Assembly (NCBI RefSeq): GCF_003319095.1
Contig: NZ_QOHI01000006.1
Span: 223,803-287,802, forward strand
Direction: 5' to 3'
DNA length: 64,000 bases
Origin: Blastococcus sp. TBT05-19
GTDB lineage: Bacteria > Actinomycetota > Actinomycetes > Mycobacteriales > Geodermatophilaceae
Position 1 is the stretch's first letter. Every line of letters begins with the position of its first letter. Below the pieces are notes generated by a model. That model worked only from the letters and a program-made list of their open reading frames with translations, did no database searches and had not been told where the DNA came from. Below are positions 34,655 to 46,928 of this stretch, piece by piece. The position numbers and the translations under genes were made by a program.

Positions 34655-34849
34655 TCAGCGGTCCCGGGGCGGCACGTCGTAGGCGTCGCAGATGGCCAGC
34701 CAGACCTTGCGGACCGGCACGCCCTTGTCGATCGCGTCGAGCGCGGTGCGCCCGCCGAGGACGGAGAACACGTGGTCGCGGGCGACCGTCTGCGCGCGCA
34801 TCGACCCGAACTGCTCGTCGAGACGGGACCAGAACTCCTGCAGGCGCAC
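34655..34849 (-). CDS. DUF3046 protein
   Basis: 64 residues, matching DUF3046 (LQEFWSRLDEQFG, then DHVFSVLGGRTA and GVPVRKVWLAICDAYDVP). A small helical actinobacterial protein usually encoded beside recA; function unknown. GTG start 6 nt after TAGCGT on the minus strand, so the mRNA is probably leaderless. It diverges from the 36-residue membrane-peptide gene. Confidence 0.85.
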   Translation of the reverse strand: MRLQEFWSRLDEQFGSMRAQTVARDHVFSVLGGRTALDAIDKGVPVRKVWLAICDAYDVPPRDR

Positions 34850-34855
34850 GCACCG

Positions 34856-34861
34856 ACGCTA
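34856..34861 (-). promoter_or_regulatory. -10 element TAGCGT, leaderless start of the DUF3046 gene
   Basis: TAGCGT on the minus strand, 6 nt before GTG at 34849; divergent from the element at 34885-34890. Confidence 0.55.
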
Positions 34862-34884
34862 ACCCGTGCCCCGTGGGGACGTCC

Positions 34885-34890
34885 TAGGCT
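34885..34890 (+). promoter_or_regulatory. -10 element TAGGCT, leaderless start of the 36-residue peptide gene
   Basis: TAGGCT, 6 nt (GCCGGC), then ATG at 34897. Confidence 0.5.
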
Positions 34891-34896
34891 GCCGGC

Positions 34897-35007
34897 ATGA
34901 TCCCGGGCACCGGTTCGTCGACCCTCGACCTCGTGCTGGAGATCGGCATCGTGCTGGCGCTGGTGGTCACCCTCGTCGTGCTGATCCGCAACTACCGCGG
35001 GCGCTGA
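34897..35007 (+). CDS. 36-residue single-helix membrane peptide
   Basis: Short frame of 37 codons. The peptide begins MIPGTGSSTLDL, continues as one hydrophobic helix (LEIGIVLALVVTLVVLI) and ends RNYRGR, the outline of a small type-I or tail-anchored membrane peptide. It is supported by a TAGGCT -10 placed for a leaderless start, by high third-position GC, and by its place next to the DUF3046 gene. Its last 16 nt overlap the 3' end of the MFS gene on the other strand. Function unknown; a membrane-complex accessory subunit is possible. Confidence 0.55.
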   Translation: MIPGTGSSTLDLVLEIGIVLALVVTLVVLIRNYRGR

Positions 35008-36266
35008 GCCCACCAGCTCCTCAGCAGCACGACGGCCAGCGGCAGGACGAGCACCGCCGAGACGACCGACACCAGCCCGAAGCCGCCCCAGGCGAGCAGC
35101 GGCCCGCCCACCACACCGGCGAGCGCGGCGCCCACCCCCATGAGCAGGTCGGTGCCGCCCTGCGCCGTCGGCCGCAGGTCCGGGCCGACGGAGGCCGTGA
35201 CCAGCGCCGATCCGGCGACCAGGCCGCAGGACCAGCCCACGCCGAGCAGCAGGAGACCGGTCGCGAGCTGGACGGAGTCGGCGGGTCCGGCCGTGCCCGC
35301 GACGGCCGCGGCGGCGAGCAGGAGGAGCCCGCCCAGGCCGACGACGGCAGGAGCGCCCACGCGGTCGGCGAGCAGGCCGACCAGCGGGGAGAACAGGTAC
35401 ATGCCGGCCACGTGGATGCTGATGACCAGCCCGACGAGCCGCAGGACGCCGTCGGCGTCGCCACCCGCATGCCCCATGTGCACCGGCGTCATGACCATGA
35501 CCCCGACCATCACCGAGTGGGCGACGACCACGGCCACGAGCCCGACCGGGCCGTGGGGTGCCGCCCACACGGCACGCAGGGCGGCACCGGTGGCCCGGCG
35601 TGGTCGCGGGCCGGCCGGTCCACCGCCCAGCCGACGGGCGAGCAGCAGCGGGTCGGGCCGCAGCAGCAGGAGGAAGCCGGCCGCCACCACCGCGAAGACG
35701 ACGGCGGAGACGACGAAGACCCCGCCCAGCGCGGGCAGGCCCAGCGACTCCCCCAGCACCGCGCCGGGCGGGGCGAGGTTGGGCCCGACGACCGAGCCGA
35801 GGGTGGTCGCCCAGACGACGAGCGAGAGATCGCGCCCGCGCCGCTCGGGTGCCGCCAGGTCCGCGGCGGCGTAGCGGGACTGCAGCCCGCAGGCGGTGGA
35901 GGCACCGAAGAGGAAGAGGCCGACGAGCAGCAGCGGCAGCGAGGACGCGGCAGCAGCGGCCACCGTGACTACCGCGCCCACGACGCTGATCCCGTAGCCG
36001 ACGGCCAGCCCGGCGCGGCGGCCCGCCGAGTCGCTGATCCGGGCCAGCGGGACGGCGAGCACGGCGGCACCGAGCACACCCGCCGTCTGCCCCAGGCCGG
36101 AGGCTGCGTCGGTGCCGGCGACGTCGCGCGCCAGCAGTCCCCCCGCGGTGATCCCGACCGTGACGCCCAGCCCGGCCAGCGCCACCCCGCCCCCGAGGAC
36201 GCCGAGGGTGCGCCGCTGGACCCGCGCGACGTCGGGGACGGTCAGGTCCTGCTGCAGCGGTGGCAC
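34992..36266 (-). CDS. MFS transporter
   Basis: A 424-residue major-facilitator carrier with about 12 helices and the cytosolic loop motif between TM2 and TM3 in the form ARISDSAGRRAGL. The central loop is Arg-rich (LGGGPAGPRPRRA). A drug-efflux or metabolite exporter is likely; the substrate cannot be read. GTG start with GGAGAGG 8 nt upstream; 89 nt separate it from the divergent lhr. Tail-to-tail overlap with the 36-residue peptide gene. Confidence 0.85.
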   Translation of the reverse strand: MPPLQQDLTVPDVARVQRRTLGVLGGGVALAGLGVTVGITAGGLLARDVAGTDAASGLGQTAGVLGAAVLAVPLARISDSAGRRAGLAVGYGISVVGAVVTVAAAAASSLPLLLVGLFLFGASTACGLQSRYAAADLAAPERRGRDLSLVVWATTLGSVVGPNLAPPGAVLGESLGLPALGGVFVVSAVVFAVVAAGFLLLLRPDPLLLARRLGGGPAGPRPRRATGAALRAVWAAPHGPVGLVAVVVAHSVMVGVMVMTPVHMGHAGGDADGVLRLVGLVISIHVAGMYLFSPLVGLLADRVGAPAVVGLGGLLLLAAAAVAGTAGPADSVQLATGLLLLGVGWSCGLVAGSALVTASVGPDLRPTAQGGTDLLMGVGAALAGVVGGPLLAWGGFGLVSVVSAVLVLPLAVVLLRSWWAQRPR

Positions 36267-36325
36267 GCGCGCATCCTCTCCCCGACCGGGTGTTTCCCGG
36301 CTCCGGCGCCCTCGCCGGCCAGCGA

Positions 36326-36349
36326 AGTGTCGTACACCCCGGGGACACT
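36326..36349 (+). promoter_or_regulatory. possible lhr promoter with damage-type spacing
   Basis: TGTCGTAC (36328-36335), 8 nt, GACACT (36344-36349), 6 nt, GTG. Spacing is that of RecA-NDp promoters, but only TGTCG of the -35 matches. AGTGTC (36326-36331) and GACACT also form an inverted repeat. Confidence 0.3.
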
Positions 36350-36355
36350 GATCAC

Positions 36356-40975
<4,620 letters not shown>

Positions 40976-41044
40976 CCCGCCCCGCCGTCCCGGCCCCGCG
41001 AGGTCCGGAGGCGGCCACCAGACCGGCGAGAGGACGATGAGCAC

Positions 41045-41902
41045 GTGCCCGAGGGAGACACCGTCTGGTTGGCGGCCAAGCGCATGAACCAGGCGCTGGC
41101 CGGCGCCACGCTGCGCCGGGGCGAGTTCCGCCTGCCGCAGCTCGCGGCGCTGGACCTCACCGGCGCCACGGTCCGGGAGGTCGTCCCCCGCGGCAAGCAC
41201 ATGCTGATCCGGCTGGCCGACGACCGCACCCTCCGCACGCACTACCGCATGGACGGCAGCTGGCACATCTACCGGCCGGGCACCCGGTGGCGCGGTGGAC
41301 CGGCGTACGACGTGCGCGTCGTGCTGGCCACCGACGAGTGGGAGTGCGTCGGATACCGGCTGCACGACGTCGAGTTCGTCCCCACGTCGCAGGAGGACCA
41401 GCTGGTCGGGCACCTGGGTCCCGACGTCCTCGGCCCCGACTGGGACCTGGAGGAGGCGCTGCGCCGGCTGCGTGCCCACCCCGACGAGCAGGTCGGCGTG
41501 GCGATCCTGGACCAGCGCAACCTGTGCGGCCCCGGGAACCTCTACAAGGTGGAGGCGCTGTTCCTCACCGGCCTGCACCCCTGGGCGCGGGTGGCCGACG
41601 TCGACGACCGCCTCGAACCCCTGGTCAACCGGGTGCGCACGCTCATGCTGGCCAACCGCGACCGCCCCGAGCAGAGCACCACCGGCGACCTGCGCAAGGG
41701 CTACGACCACTGGGTGTACGGCCGGAAGGGGAAGCCCTGCCGACGGTGCCGCACGCCGATCCTCATGGGCGACCAGGGCCCGCACCTGCAGGAACGGGTG
41801 ACCTACTGGTGCCCGCGCTGCCAGGCCGCCCGGTCCCCCATCGACCCGCAGGCGCGCACCGGGGAGCCCGGCCGGCCGCGGCCGATCGCCACGCCCGGCT
41901 GA
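41045..41902 (+). CDS. nei: Fpg/Nei-family DNA glycosylase/AP lyase
   Basis: Excises oxidised bases and nicks the backbone. 285 residues starting MPEGDT, which supplies the catalytic Pro1 (after Met removal) and Glu2. It also has the beta-clamp lysine context RGKHM, the helix-two-turn-helix (LDQRNLCGPGNLYKVEALF) and a C-terminal zinc finger (CRRC and CPRC). The MPEGDTVW start fits Nei rather than Fpg (MPELPE). GTG start with GAGAGG upstream, 69 nt after lhr; the two likely form a repair operon. Confidence 0.93.
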   Translation: MPEGDTVWLAAKRMNQALAGATLRRGEFRLPQLAALDLTGATVREVVPRGKHMLIRLADDRTLRTHYRMDGSWHIYRPGTRWRGGPAYDVRVVLATDEWECVGYRLHDVEFVPTSQEDQLVGHLGPDVLGPDWDLEEALRRLRAHPDEQVGVAILDQRNLCGPGNLYKVEALFLTGLHPWARVADVDDRLEPLVNRVRTLMLANRDRPEQSTTGDLRKGYDHWVYGRKGKPCRRCRTPILMGDQGPHLQERVTYWCPRCQAARSPIDPQARTGEPGRPRPIATPG

Positions 41903-41910
41903 CCCGGACG

Positions 41911-41950
41911 CCGCGCGGCGGCCTCCGGATCGCCGGAGAGCGCCGCGCGG
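41911..41950. terminator. bidirectional terminator between nei and pspA
   Basis: Outer 10-bp stem (41911-41920 and 41941-41950) enclosing a 6-bp stem (41923-41928 and 41933-41938); between convergent stops. Confidence 0.8.
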
Positions 41951-41975
41951 TGGGTGCCCGCGGACGGGCGGGAGG

Positions 41976-42809
41976 TCAGGCGGGCTCGGGCCGCTCGGCC
42001 GGCGTCGCCTCGGGCTGCGCGACCGGCTCGGCGGCCGGTGCGCCCTTCTCCAGCGCCGGCGACGAGGTGCCCTCGACCGCGGCCGGCCCGCCACCCATCG
42101 AGGCGCGGATCTGGTCCAGTCGCGAGGCCCCGGCGACGTCGAGGGTCGCCTTCTGCACCTCGAGCATCCGGCCCTCGACCGAGGTCTGGGCCAGCTCGGC
42201 CTGGCCGAGCGCGTTGGCGTAGCGCGCCTCGATCTTGTCCCGCACCTCCCACAGCGACGGGGTGTTGCCCGGGGCGGAGAGCTCGTTGACCTGGCGCAGC
42301 GAATCGGCCACGTGCTCCTGCATCTTGGCCTGCTCGAGCTGGCTCATGAGCTTGGTCCGCTCGGCCAGCGTGGTCTGCAGCCGCATGCGGGACTGCTCCA
42401 CCGCGCCGCGCGCCTGCTCGGCGGCCTGCAGCGCCTCGTCGTGGCTGCGCTTGAGGTCCTCCATCGACTGCTCGGCGGCGACCAGCTGGGTGGCGAATGC
42501 CTGCGCGGCCTGCTCGTACTCGCCGGCCTTGGCCGCGTCGCCCTTGGCCCGCGTCTGGTCGGCGAGCACCAGCGCCTGCCGGGCGGAGGCCTGGAGCTTC
42601 TCCACCTCGCCGAGCTGGCGGTTGAGCCGCATCTCCAGCTGGCGCTGGTTGCCCAGCACGGCCGCGGCCTGGTTGGCCAGCGCCTGGTGCCGCTGCTGCT
42701 CGGCCTCGATGGCCTGCTGGATCTGGATCTTGGGGTCGGCCCGCTGGTCGATCTGCGCGTTGGCCGACGCGGAGAGGTACTTCCAGAGCTTCACGAACGG
42801 GTTGGGCAT
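41976..42809 (-). CDS. pspA: PspA/IM30 (35-kDa antigen-like) membrane-stress protein
   Basis: 277 residues. It starts [21 protein letters not shown], an amphipathic membrane-binding helix, then a long coiled coil (helices 30-220) and a Pro/Ala/Glu tail. The mycobacterial homologue Rv2744c protects the envelope and works with ClgR (Rv2745c), which is encoded 2.5 kb away here. ATG 42809 has AGGAGG upstream; the frame continues upstream without similarity. Cytosolic or membrane-associated oligomer. Confidence 0.9.
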   Translation of the reverse strand: MPNPFVKLWKYLSASANAQIDQRADPKIQIQQAIEAEQQRHQALANQAAAVLGNQRQLEMRLNRQLGEVEKLQASARQALVLADQTRAKGDAAKAGEYEQAAQAFATQLVAAEQSMEDLKRSHDEALQAAEQARGAVEQSRMRLQTTLAERTKLMSQLEQAKMQEHVADSLRQVNELSAPGNTPSLWEVRDKIEARYANALGQAELAQTSVEGRMLEVQKATLDVAGASRLDQIRASMGGGPAAVEGTSSPALEKGAPAAEPVAQPEATPAERPEPA

Positions 42810-42920
42810 GGGGATGGGTCCTCCTGCTCCGGCACGGCGGCCGGCCCGGCGATGCGCGTCACCGACCATCGTCCCAGGTGATCACCATCCGCACCCGACG
42901 CAGGCCCGCGGAGCCGCCGC

Positions 42921-42926
42921 TAGGGT
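42921..42926 (+). promoter_or_regulatory. -10 element TAGGGT, leaderless start of the PfkB kinase gene
   Basis: TAGGGT, 7 nt, then GTG at 42934; same hexamer and spacing as gluA. Confidence 0.6.
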
Positions 42927-42933
42927 TCGGGAC

Positions 42934-43938
42934 GTGCAGCCCGGCAGCCCCTCCCTGTGCGTCCTCGGGGAGCTGGTCGTCGACCTGCTGCCCGTTCCGG
43001 AGGCGGGTGCCGGCCCCGAGGGCACGGCCCCCCAGTACGTCGCCCGCCCCGGCGGGAACGCGCTCAACGTGGCCGTGGCCGCCGGCCGGCTCGGCGCCCC
43101 GGTCCGGCTGCTCGCCCGGCTGGGCACCGGCCCGCTGGCGGTGCACCTGCGCCGGCACGCCGAGCTCGCCGGGGTCGACACCACCGGGTTCGTGGACGCC
43201 GAGGAGCCGATCAGCCTGGCCGTCGTCGGGGTCGGTCCCGACGGCTCCCCCGACTACGGCTTCCACGTGCTGGGTGCGGCCGACTGGCAGTGGACCGACG
43301 ACGAGCTGGCCCGGGTCCTCCCGGCCGACGTCGGCGCCGTGCACGTCGGCTCCATCTCCAGCTGGACCGAGCCCGGCAGCACCGCCATCGCGGGCCTGGT
43401 CGACCGGCTCTCGGGCACGGCGCTGATCAGCGTCGACCCGAACATCCGGCCGATGCTGGCCGACGGACCGGTCGGTGCCACGCTCGGCAACGACCGGGCC
43501 GCCGTCACCCGGCGCCTGGACGCTCTGGTGGCCGGCGCCGACCTGGTCAAGGTCAGCGCCGAGGACCTAGCCTGGCTCGAGCCCGGCACTGCCGACCTGG
43601 ACGACGCCGTCCGCCGCTGGGCCGACCGCGGGCCCGCCCTCGTGGTGCTCACCGACGGCGGGGCGCCGCTGCGGATCGCGCGACCCGGCGGCCCGGTGCT
43701 GCGGCGGGAGATCCCGCGCGTCGACGTCGTCGACACCGTGGGGGCCGGTGACTCCCTGGCCGCCGGGCTGCTCACCGGACTCCTCGACGCCGGCCTGGCC
43801 AGCCGCGCCGCCCTGGCCGGCGCCCCGGACGAGCAGCTGCTCGCCCTCGTGGACGACGCCGCCCTCGTCGCAGCCCTGAACTGCACCCGGGTGGGCGCCG
43901 ACCCGCCGACCCGCGCCGAGCTGGACGCCGCCCGGTGA
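42934..43938 (+). CDS. PfkB-family carbohydrate kinase
   Basis: 334-residue sugar or nucleoside kinase. The N-terminal signature is GGNALNVAVAAGRLG, and the C-terminal signature around DTVGAGDSLAAGLLTGLL contains the catalytic Asp of the GAGD anion hole. Fructokinase is the common annotation; the substrate is not decided. GTG start 7 nt after TAGGGT. The stop overlaps the GNAT gene (GTGA). It lies between pspA and clgR, which are neighbours in Mycobacterium, so the kinase-GNAT pair is an insertion relative to that order. Confidence 0.88.
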   Translation: MQPGSPSLCVLGELVVDLLPVPEAGAGPEGTAPQYVARPGGNALNVAVAAGRLGAPVRLLARLGTGPLAVHLRRHAELAGVDTTGFVDAEEPISLAVVGVGPDGSPDYGFHVLGAADWQWTDDELARVLPADVGAVHVGSISSWTEPGSTAIAGLVDRLSGTALISVDPNIRPMLADGPVGATLGNDRAAVTRRLDALVAGADLVKVSAEDLAWLEPGTADLDDAVRRWADRGPALVVLTDGGAPLRIARPGGPVLRREIPRVDVVDTVGAGDSLAAGLLTGLLDAGLASRAALAGAPDEQLLALVDDAALVAALNCTRVGADPPTRAELDAAR

Positions 43939-44420
43939 CCGGCGAGCTCCGGCTGGTCGGCTTCGAGGAGCTCTCCGCCGGTGCCCTGCTGGGCCGGCTG
44001 CTCGACCGCCGGGCCGAGTTCTGGTCCGGCTCCGTGCTGGACGACGACGCCGTGCGGGCGCTGCACGACCCGGTCTTCTTCCACCAGCTCGGCGGCTTCG
44101 GCGCGGTCGCCCTGACGCCGTCGGACGACGACGCCGGCTACCTGCTCGGCGTGGTCAGCGCCGACCGGCTGGCCGTCGTGCACGCCGTCGCCGTGCACCC
44201 CGACTGGCGGGGACGGGGCGTCGCGAGCCGGCTCCTCACGCGTTTCGCGGACCTGGCGGCCGGGGTCGGGGCGCGGGCGGTGCAGGCCGTCGCGCTGCCC
44301 GGGGACCCGGCGGCCCTGGCGCTGGCCGCCTGCCTGGGGGCCTCCCCCGCGCCCTCGCCCGGTCACGCGGGTCCGGGCGCCGACCGCGTGGTGCTCACCG
44401 GCCGGCTGCCGCTCGGCTGA
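43935..44420 (+). CDS. GNAT-family N-acetyltransferase
   Basis: 161 residues with the acetyl-CoA motif VAVHPDWRGRGVASRLL, a standard R/QxxGxG/A. The substrate is unknown; coupling to the PfkB kinase by a GTGA overlap suggests a shared pathway, possibly sugar or antibiotic modification (inference). It ends one base before the convergent tetR stop, with no room for a terminator. Confidence 0.85.
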   Translation: MTGELRLVGFEELSAGALLGRLLDRRAEFWSGSVLDDDAVRALHDPVFFHQLGGFGAVALTPSDDDAGYLLGVVSADRLAVVHAVAVHPDWRGRGVASRLLTRFADLAAGVGARAVQAVALPGDPAALALAACLGASPAPSPGHAGPGADRVVLTGRLPLG

Positions 44421-44421
44421 C

Positions 44422-44913
44422 TCAGTGCGGCGGTCGCAGGACCGCGGCCAGCGCCGCCGCCTGCCGCCGTCGCCCGGTGGTCGGACCCGGCTGGAGGACG
44501 ACGCCCAGCAGCCACCGCCCGGCCAGCTCGGCGGCGTCGTCGTCGACCCCGAGCAGGCCCGCCAGCCACCCGGTGAGCTCGGTCCAGCGCTCGGGGCGGA
44601 GCACGACCAGCCCGGCCAGCTCCTCGGGCTCCGACGCCGCCAGCCGGCGCAGCACCGGGTGGGTGGCGAGCTCGTCGGCGAGCGCGACCAGCGCCTGGTC
44701 CGGGGGCAGGTCGGCGGCGACGTCGGTCAGCCGGACGATCTCGGCGGAGAAGAGCGCCCGGGCGACGTCGTCCTTGGTGCGGAAGTAGTTGTAGAGCGTG
44801 CCCTTGGCGACGCCGGCCGCGGACGCGATCGACTGCATGGTGCTGCGTCGCAGGCCCTGCTCGGCGAAGGCGCGGGCGGCCCCGTCGAGCAGCCCGGCCC
44901 GCGTGCGGGTCAC
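44422..44913 (-). CDS. TetR-family transcriptional regulator
   Basis: 163 residues: an N-terminal TetR helix-turn-helix (LLDGAARAFAEQG, STMQSIASAAGVAKGTLYNYFRTKDDV) and a helical ligand-binding half. GTG at 44913 is 7 nt after the clgR stop, so it is cotranscribed with clgR. The effector and targets are unknown; it may regulate the convergent kinase-GNAT genes or its own operon. Confidence 0.88.
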   Translation of the reverse strand: MTRTRAGLLDGAARAFAEQGLRRSTMQSIASAAGVAKGTLYNYFRTKDDVARALFSAEIVRLTDVAADLPPDQALVALADELATHPVLRRLAASEPEELAGLVVLRPERWTELTGWLAGLLGVDDDAAELAGRWLLGVVLQPGPTTGRRRQAAALAAVLRPPH

Positions 44914-44920
44914 GCCGGGA

Positions 44921-45325
44921 TCAGGCGGCGAGCGACACCGCGTCGCCGCGGCGGTGGGCCGTGCGGCCCTGCGCACCCGCGCCGACCAGGGCGAGGGCCG
45001 GCTCGGCGGCCGGGGCGGCCTGCTCGGGGACCGCGACGGTCTCCTCGCGCGGCTCCGCCGTGGGCGCCAGCGGGCGCACGGCGGCACCGGCCGCGGCGAC
45101 CCGCAGCTCGAGGCTGACCTCGGCAAGGAGATCGGCGAGCTCCACCTCGAGGGCGTCGCAGATCGAGGCGAGCAGCTCCGAGGAGGCTTCCTTCTGACCG
45201 CGCTCGACCTCGGAGAGGTACCCGAGGCTGACCCGGGCGGCGCCGGAGACGTCGCGCAAGGTGCGGTGCTGACGCAGCCGGTGGCCGCGCAGGGTGCTCC
45301 CGAGCTGGGTGCGCAGCAGCGTCAT
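44921..45325 (-). CDS. clgR: ClgR-type XRE transcriptional activator
   Basis: 134 residues. The N-terminal XRE helix-turn-helix ([28 protein letters not shown]) is nearly diagnostic for ClgR, activator of clp protease and psp genes in actinobacteria. The protein ends in Leu-Ala-Ala, a ClpP-recognised degron type; ClgR of Streptomyces and Corynebacterium is degraded by Clp. ATG at 45325 with GGAGACGG upstream; the upstream extension to 45451 is rejected. TACCGT at 45383-45388 (minus) is a candidate -10. First gene of clgR-tetR. Confidence 0.9.
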   Translation of the reverse strand: MTLLRTQLGSTLRGHRLRQHRTLRDVSGAARVSLGYLSEVERGQKEASSELLASICDALEVELADLLAEVSLELRVAAAGAAVRPLAPTAEPREETVAVPEQAAPAAEPALALVGAGAQGRTAHRRGDAVSLAA

Positions 45326-45476
45326 GGCCGTCTCCTGTCCTGCTTGCGGGGAAGCGGCGGTGCCGTGAGGCACCGTGCGCTCACGGTACGCGGCCGGTGC
45401 GCCGAGAGCTTGCCGACGGGGCCGAGTCCGCTGATGGCGTAACGCCCGCACCGGGGGCCGGCTTCCCGGCGGGCGC

Positions 45477-45959
45477 TCACCCGAGCCGGTCGAGGAGGCC
45501 GCCGAACGCCGCGGCGACGGCCCCGGCGCGCACGGCCGGCCGGTCGCCGGGCAGGTCCAGCTCGATCACGCCGGTGCGCCCGCCGTCGCTGATACCCAGG
45601 TAGACCCGACCCGGCCGGTGCCCGTCGACCGGATCGGGCCCGGCGACGCCGGTGAGCCCGACGCCCCAGGTCGAGGCGCACCGCGCCCGGATGCCCTCGG
45701 CGAGCGCGGCGGCGGTCTGCGGGCTCACCGGTCCGTGCTCGGCCAGCAGGTCGGCCGGGACGCCGGCGAGCGCGGTCTTCAGGTCGGTGGCGTAGACGAC
45801 GGCGCCGCCGCGCAGCGTGGCGCTCGCGCCGGGCACCGAGGCCAGGGTCGCGCAGAAGAGCCCCGCCGTGAGCGACTCGGCGGCGGCCACGGTCTCCCCC
45901 CGGGCGAGCAGCGCGCGGTGCAGCCGGACGGCCGGGTCGGGATCGGGCTGGGCGGTCAC
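45477..45959 (-). CDS. pncC: CinA C-terminal domain / nicotinamide-nucleotide amidohydrolase
   Basis: 160 residues, the stand-alone CinA C-terminal (PncC) domain: [51 protein letters not shown] and GRVYLGI. It converts NMN to nicotinate mononucleotide in pyridine-nucleotide recycling. GTG at 45959 with CAGGAT 6 nt upstream. In Mycobacterium and Streptomyces it sits next to pgsA; here a 3.5-kb three-gene segment has come between them. Confidence 0.9.
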   Translation of the reverse strand: MTAQPDPDPAVRLHRALLARGETVAAAESLTAGLFCATLASVPGASATLRGGAVVYATDLKTALAGVPADLLAEHGPVSPQTAAALAEGIRARCASTWGVGLTGVAGPDPVDGHRPGRVYLGISDGGRTGVIELDLPGDRPAVRAGAVAAAFGGLLDRLG

Positions 45960-46071
45960 GGGGTCATCCTGACCGGTCCCGCGCATCGACGCCTTCCCCG
46001 CCGGACCTCGGCTCACTAGAGTCCGATCCCGTTCATCGGGGGAAGCGAGCTCCCTACCCGGGAGGCACGGG

Positions 46072-46833
46072 ATGAACGTGTTGGTCTCCGCTGCCGCGCG
46101 CGCCGGCCCGGGCCCGGCTGCGCCCGTCATCCGGGTGCTCGGCGGGCTGTCGCTGGTCGTCGCCGGCCGGATCGTCGCCGTACCGCCCGGGAGCCGGCGC
46201 CTGCTGGCCTACCTGGCGCTGCACCCCGCCGGCGTCGACCGCCGGTCGGCCGCGGGCGTGCTGTGGCCGTCGGTGTCCGACGGGCGAGCCGGCGGGAACC
46301 TCCGCTCGGCGCTGTGGCGGCTGCAGCAGGTGGGCTGCGCGCTGGTGCGGTGCGATCCGTTCACCCTCGCCCTGGACGACGCCGTGCGGGTGGACCTGCA
46401 GGAGCTCGAGGCGTGGGCCGACCGGGTGCTCGGTGGCAGCGCGACGGCCGAGGACCTCGCCGTCGCCCCCGGGCCGATCGCCGACCTGCAGCTGCTCCCC
46501 GGCTGCTACGACGACTGGGTCCTGGCGCTGCGCGAGCGGCTCGGCCTGCGGATGCTGCACGCGCTCGAGGAGCTCGGCCGCCTCCTCCGGGCGGCCGGCC
46601 GGGCCGGCGCCGCCGTGGAGGCCGTCCAGGTCGCGGTGCTGGCCGACCCGCTGCGGGAGAGCGGCCAGCGGGCGCTGATCGAGGCGCACCAGGCCGCCGG
46701 GGACTGGGCCGCCGCCCGCCGTCAGTACGACAGCTTCCGGGGCATCCTCCGGCGGGAGATCGGGGTCGAGCCGAGCCCCGAGCTGACCGCGGTGGCGACC
46801 CGCCGGACGTCGGTCCCTGCGACGCGCGTGTGA
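46072..46833 (+). CDS. SARP-like BTAD regulator (minimal form)
   Basis: 253 residues. An N-terminal winged-helix region (VIRVLGGLSLVVAGRIVAVPPGSRRLLAYLALHPAGVDRRS, AGGNLRSALWRLQ) is followed by a bacterial transcriptional activation domain of TPR-like helices (LHALEELGRLLRAAGRAG to RRQYDSFRGILRREIGVEPSPEL). This is the small-SARP layout without ATPase or sensor domains; such proteins activate adjacent, often specialised, gene sets. ATG with GGGAGGCACGGG upstream, TAGAGT (46018-46023) as possible -10 and a CCGAT/ATCGG inverted repeat near the start site. The metzincin-like gene follows after 95 nt. Confidence 0.8.
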   Translation: MNVLVSAAARAGPGPAAPVIRVLGGLSLVVAGRIVAVPPGSRRLLAYLALHPAGVDRRSAAGVLWPSVSDGRAGGNLRSALWRLQQVGCALVRCDPFTLALDDAVRVDLQELEAWADRVLGGSATAEDLAVAPGPIADLQLLPGCYDDWVLALRERLGLRMLHALEELGRLLRAAGRAGAAVEAVQVAVLADPLRESGQRALIEAHQAAGDWAAARRQYDSFRGILRREIGVEPSPELTAVATRRTSVPATRV

Positions 46834-46928
46834 CGCCTCGGTGACGCCGCCGGTGCCACGGTGCCAGCGCATCCGTCATCGCACGTGACCAGCGGCGGGT
46901 GCCCCACCCCCGCGAGGAGCTGATCACC

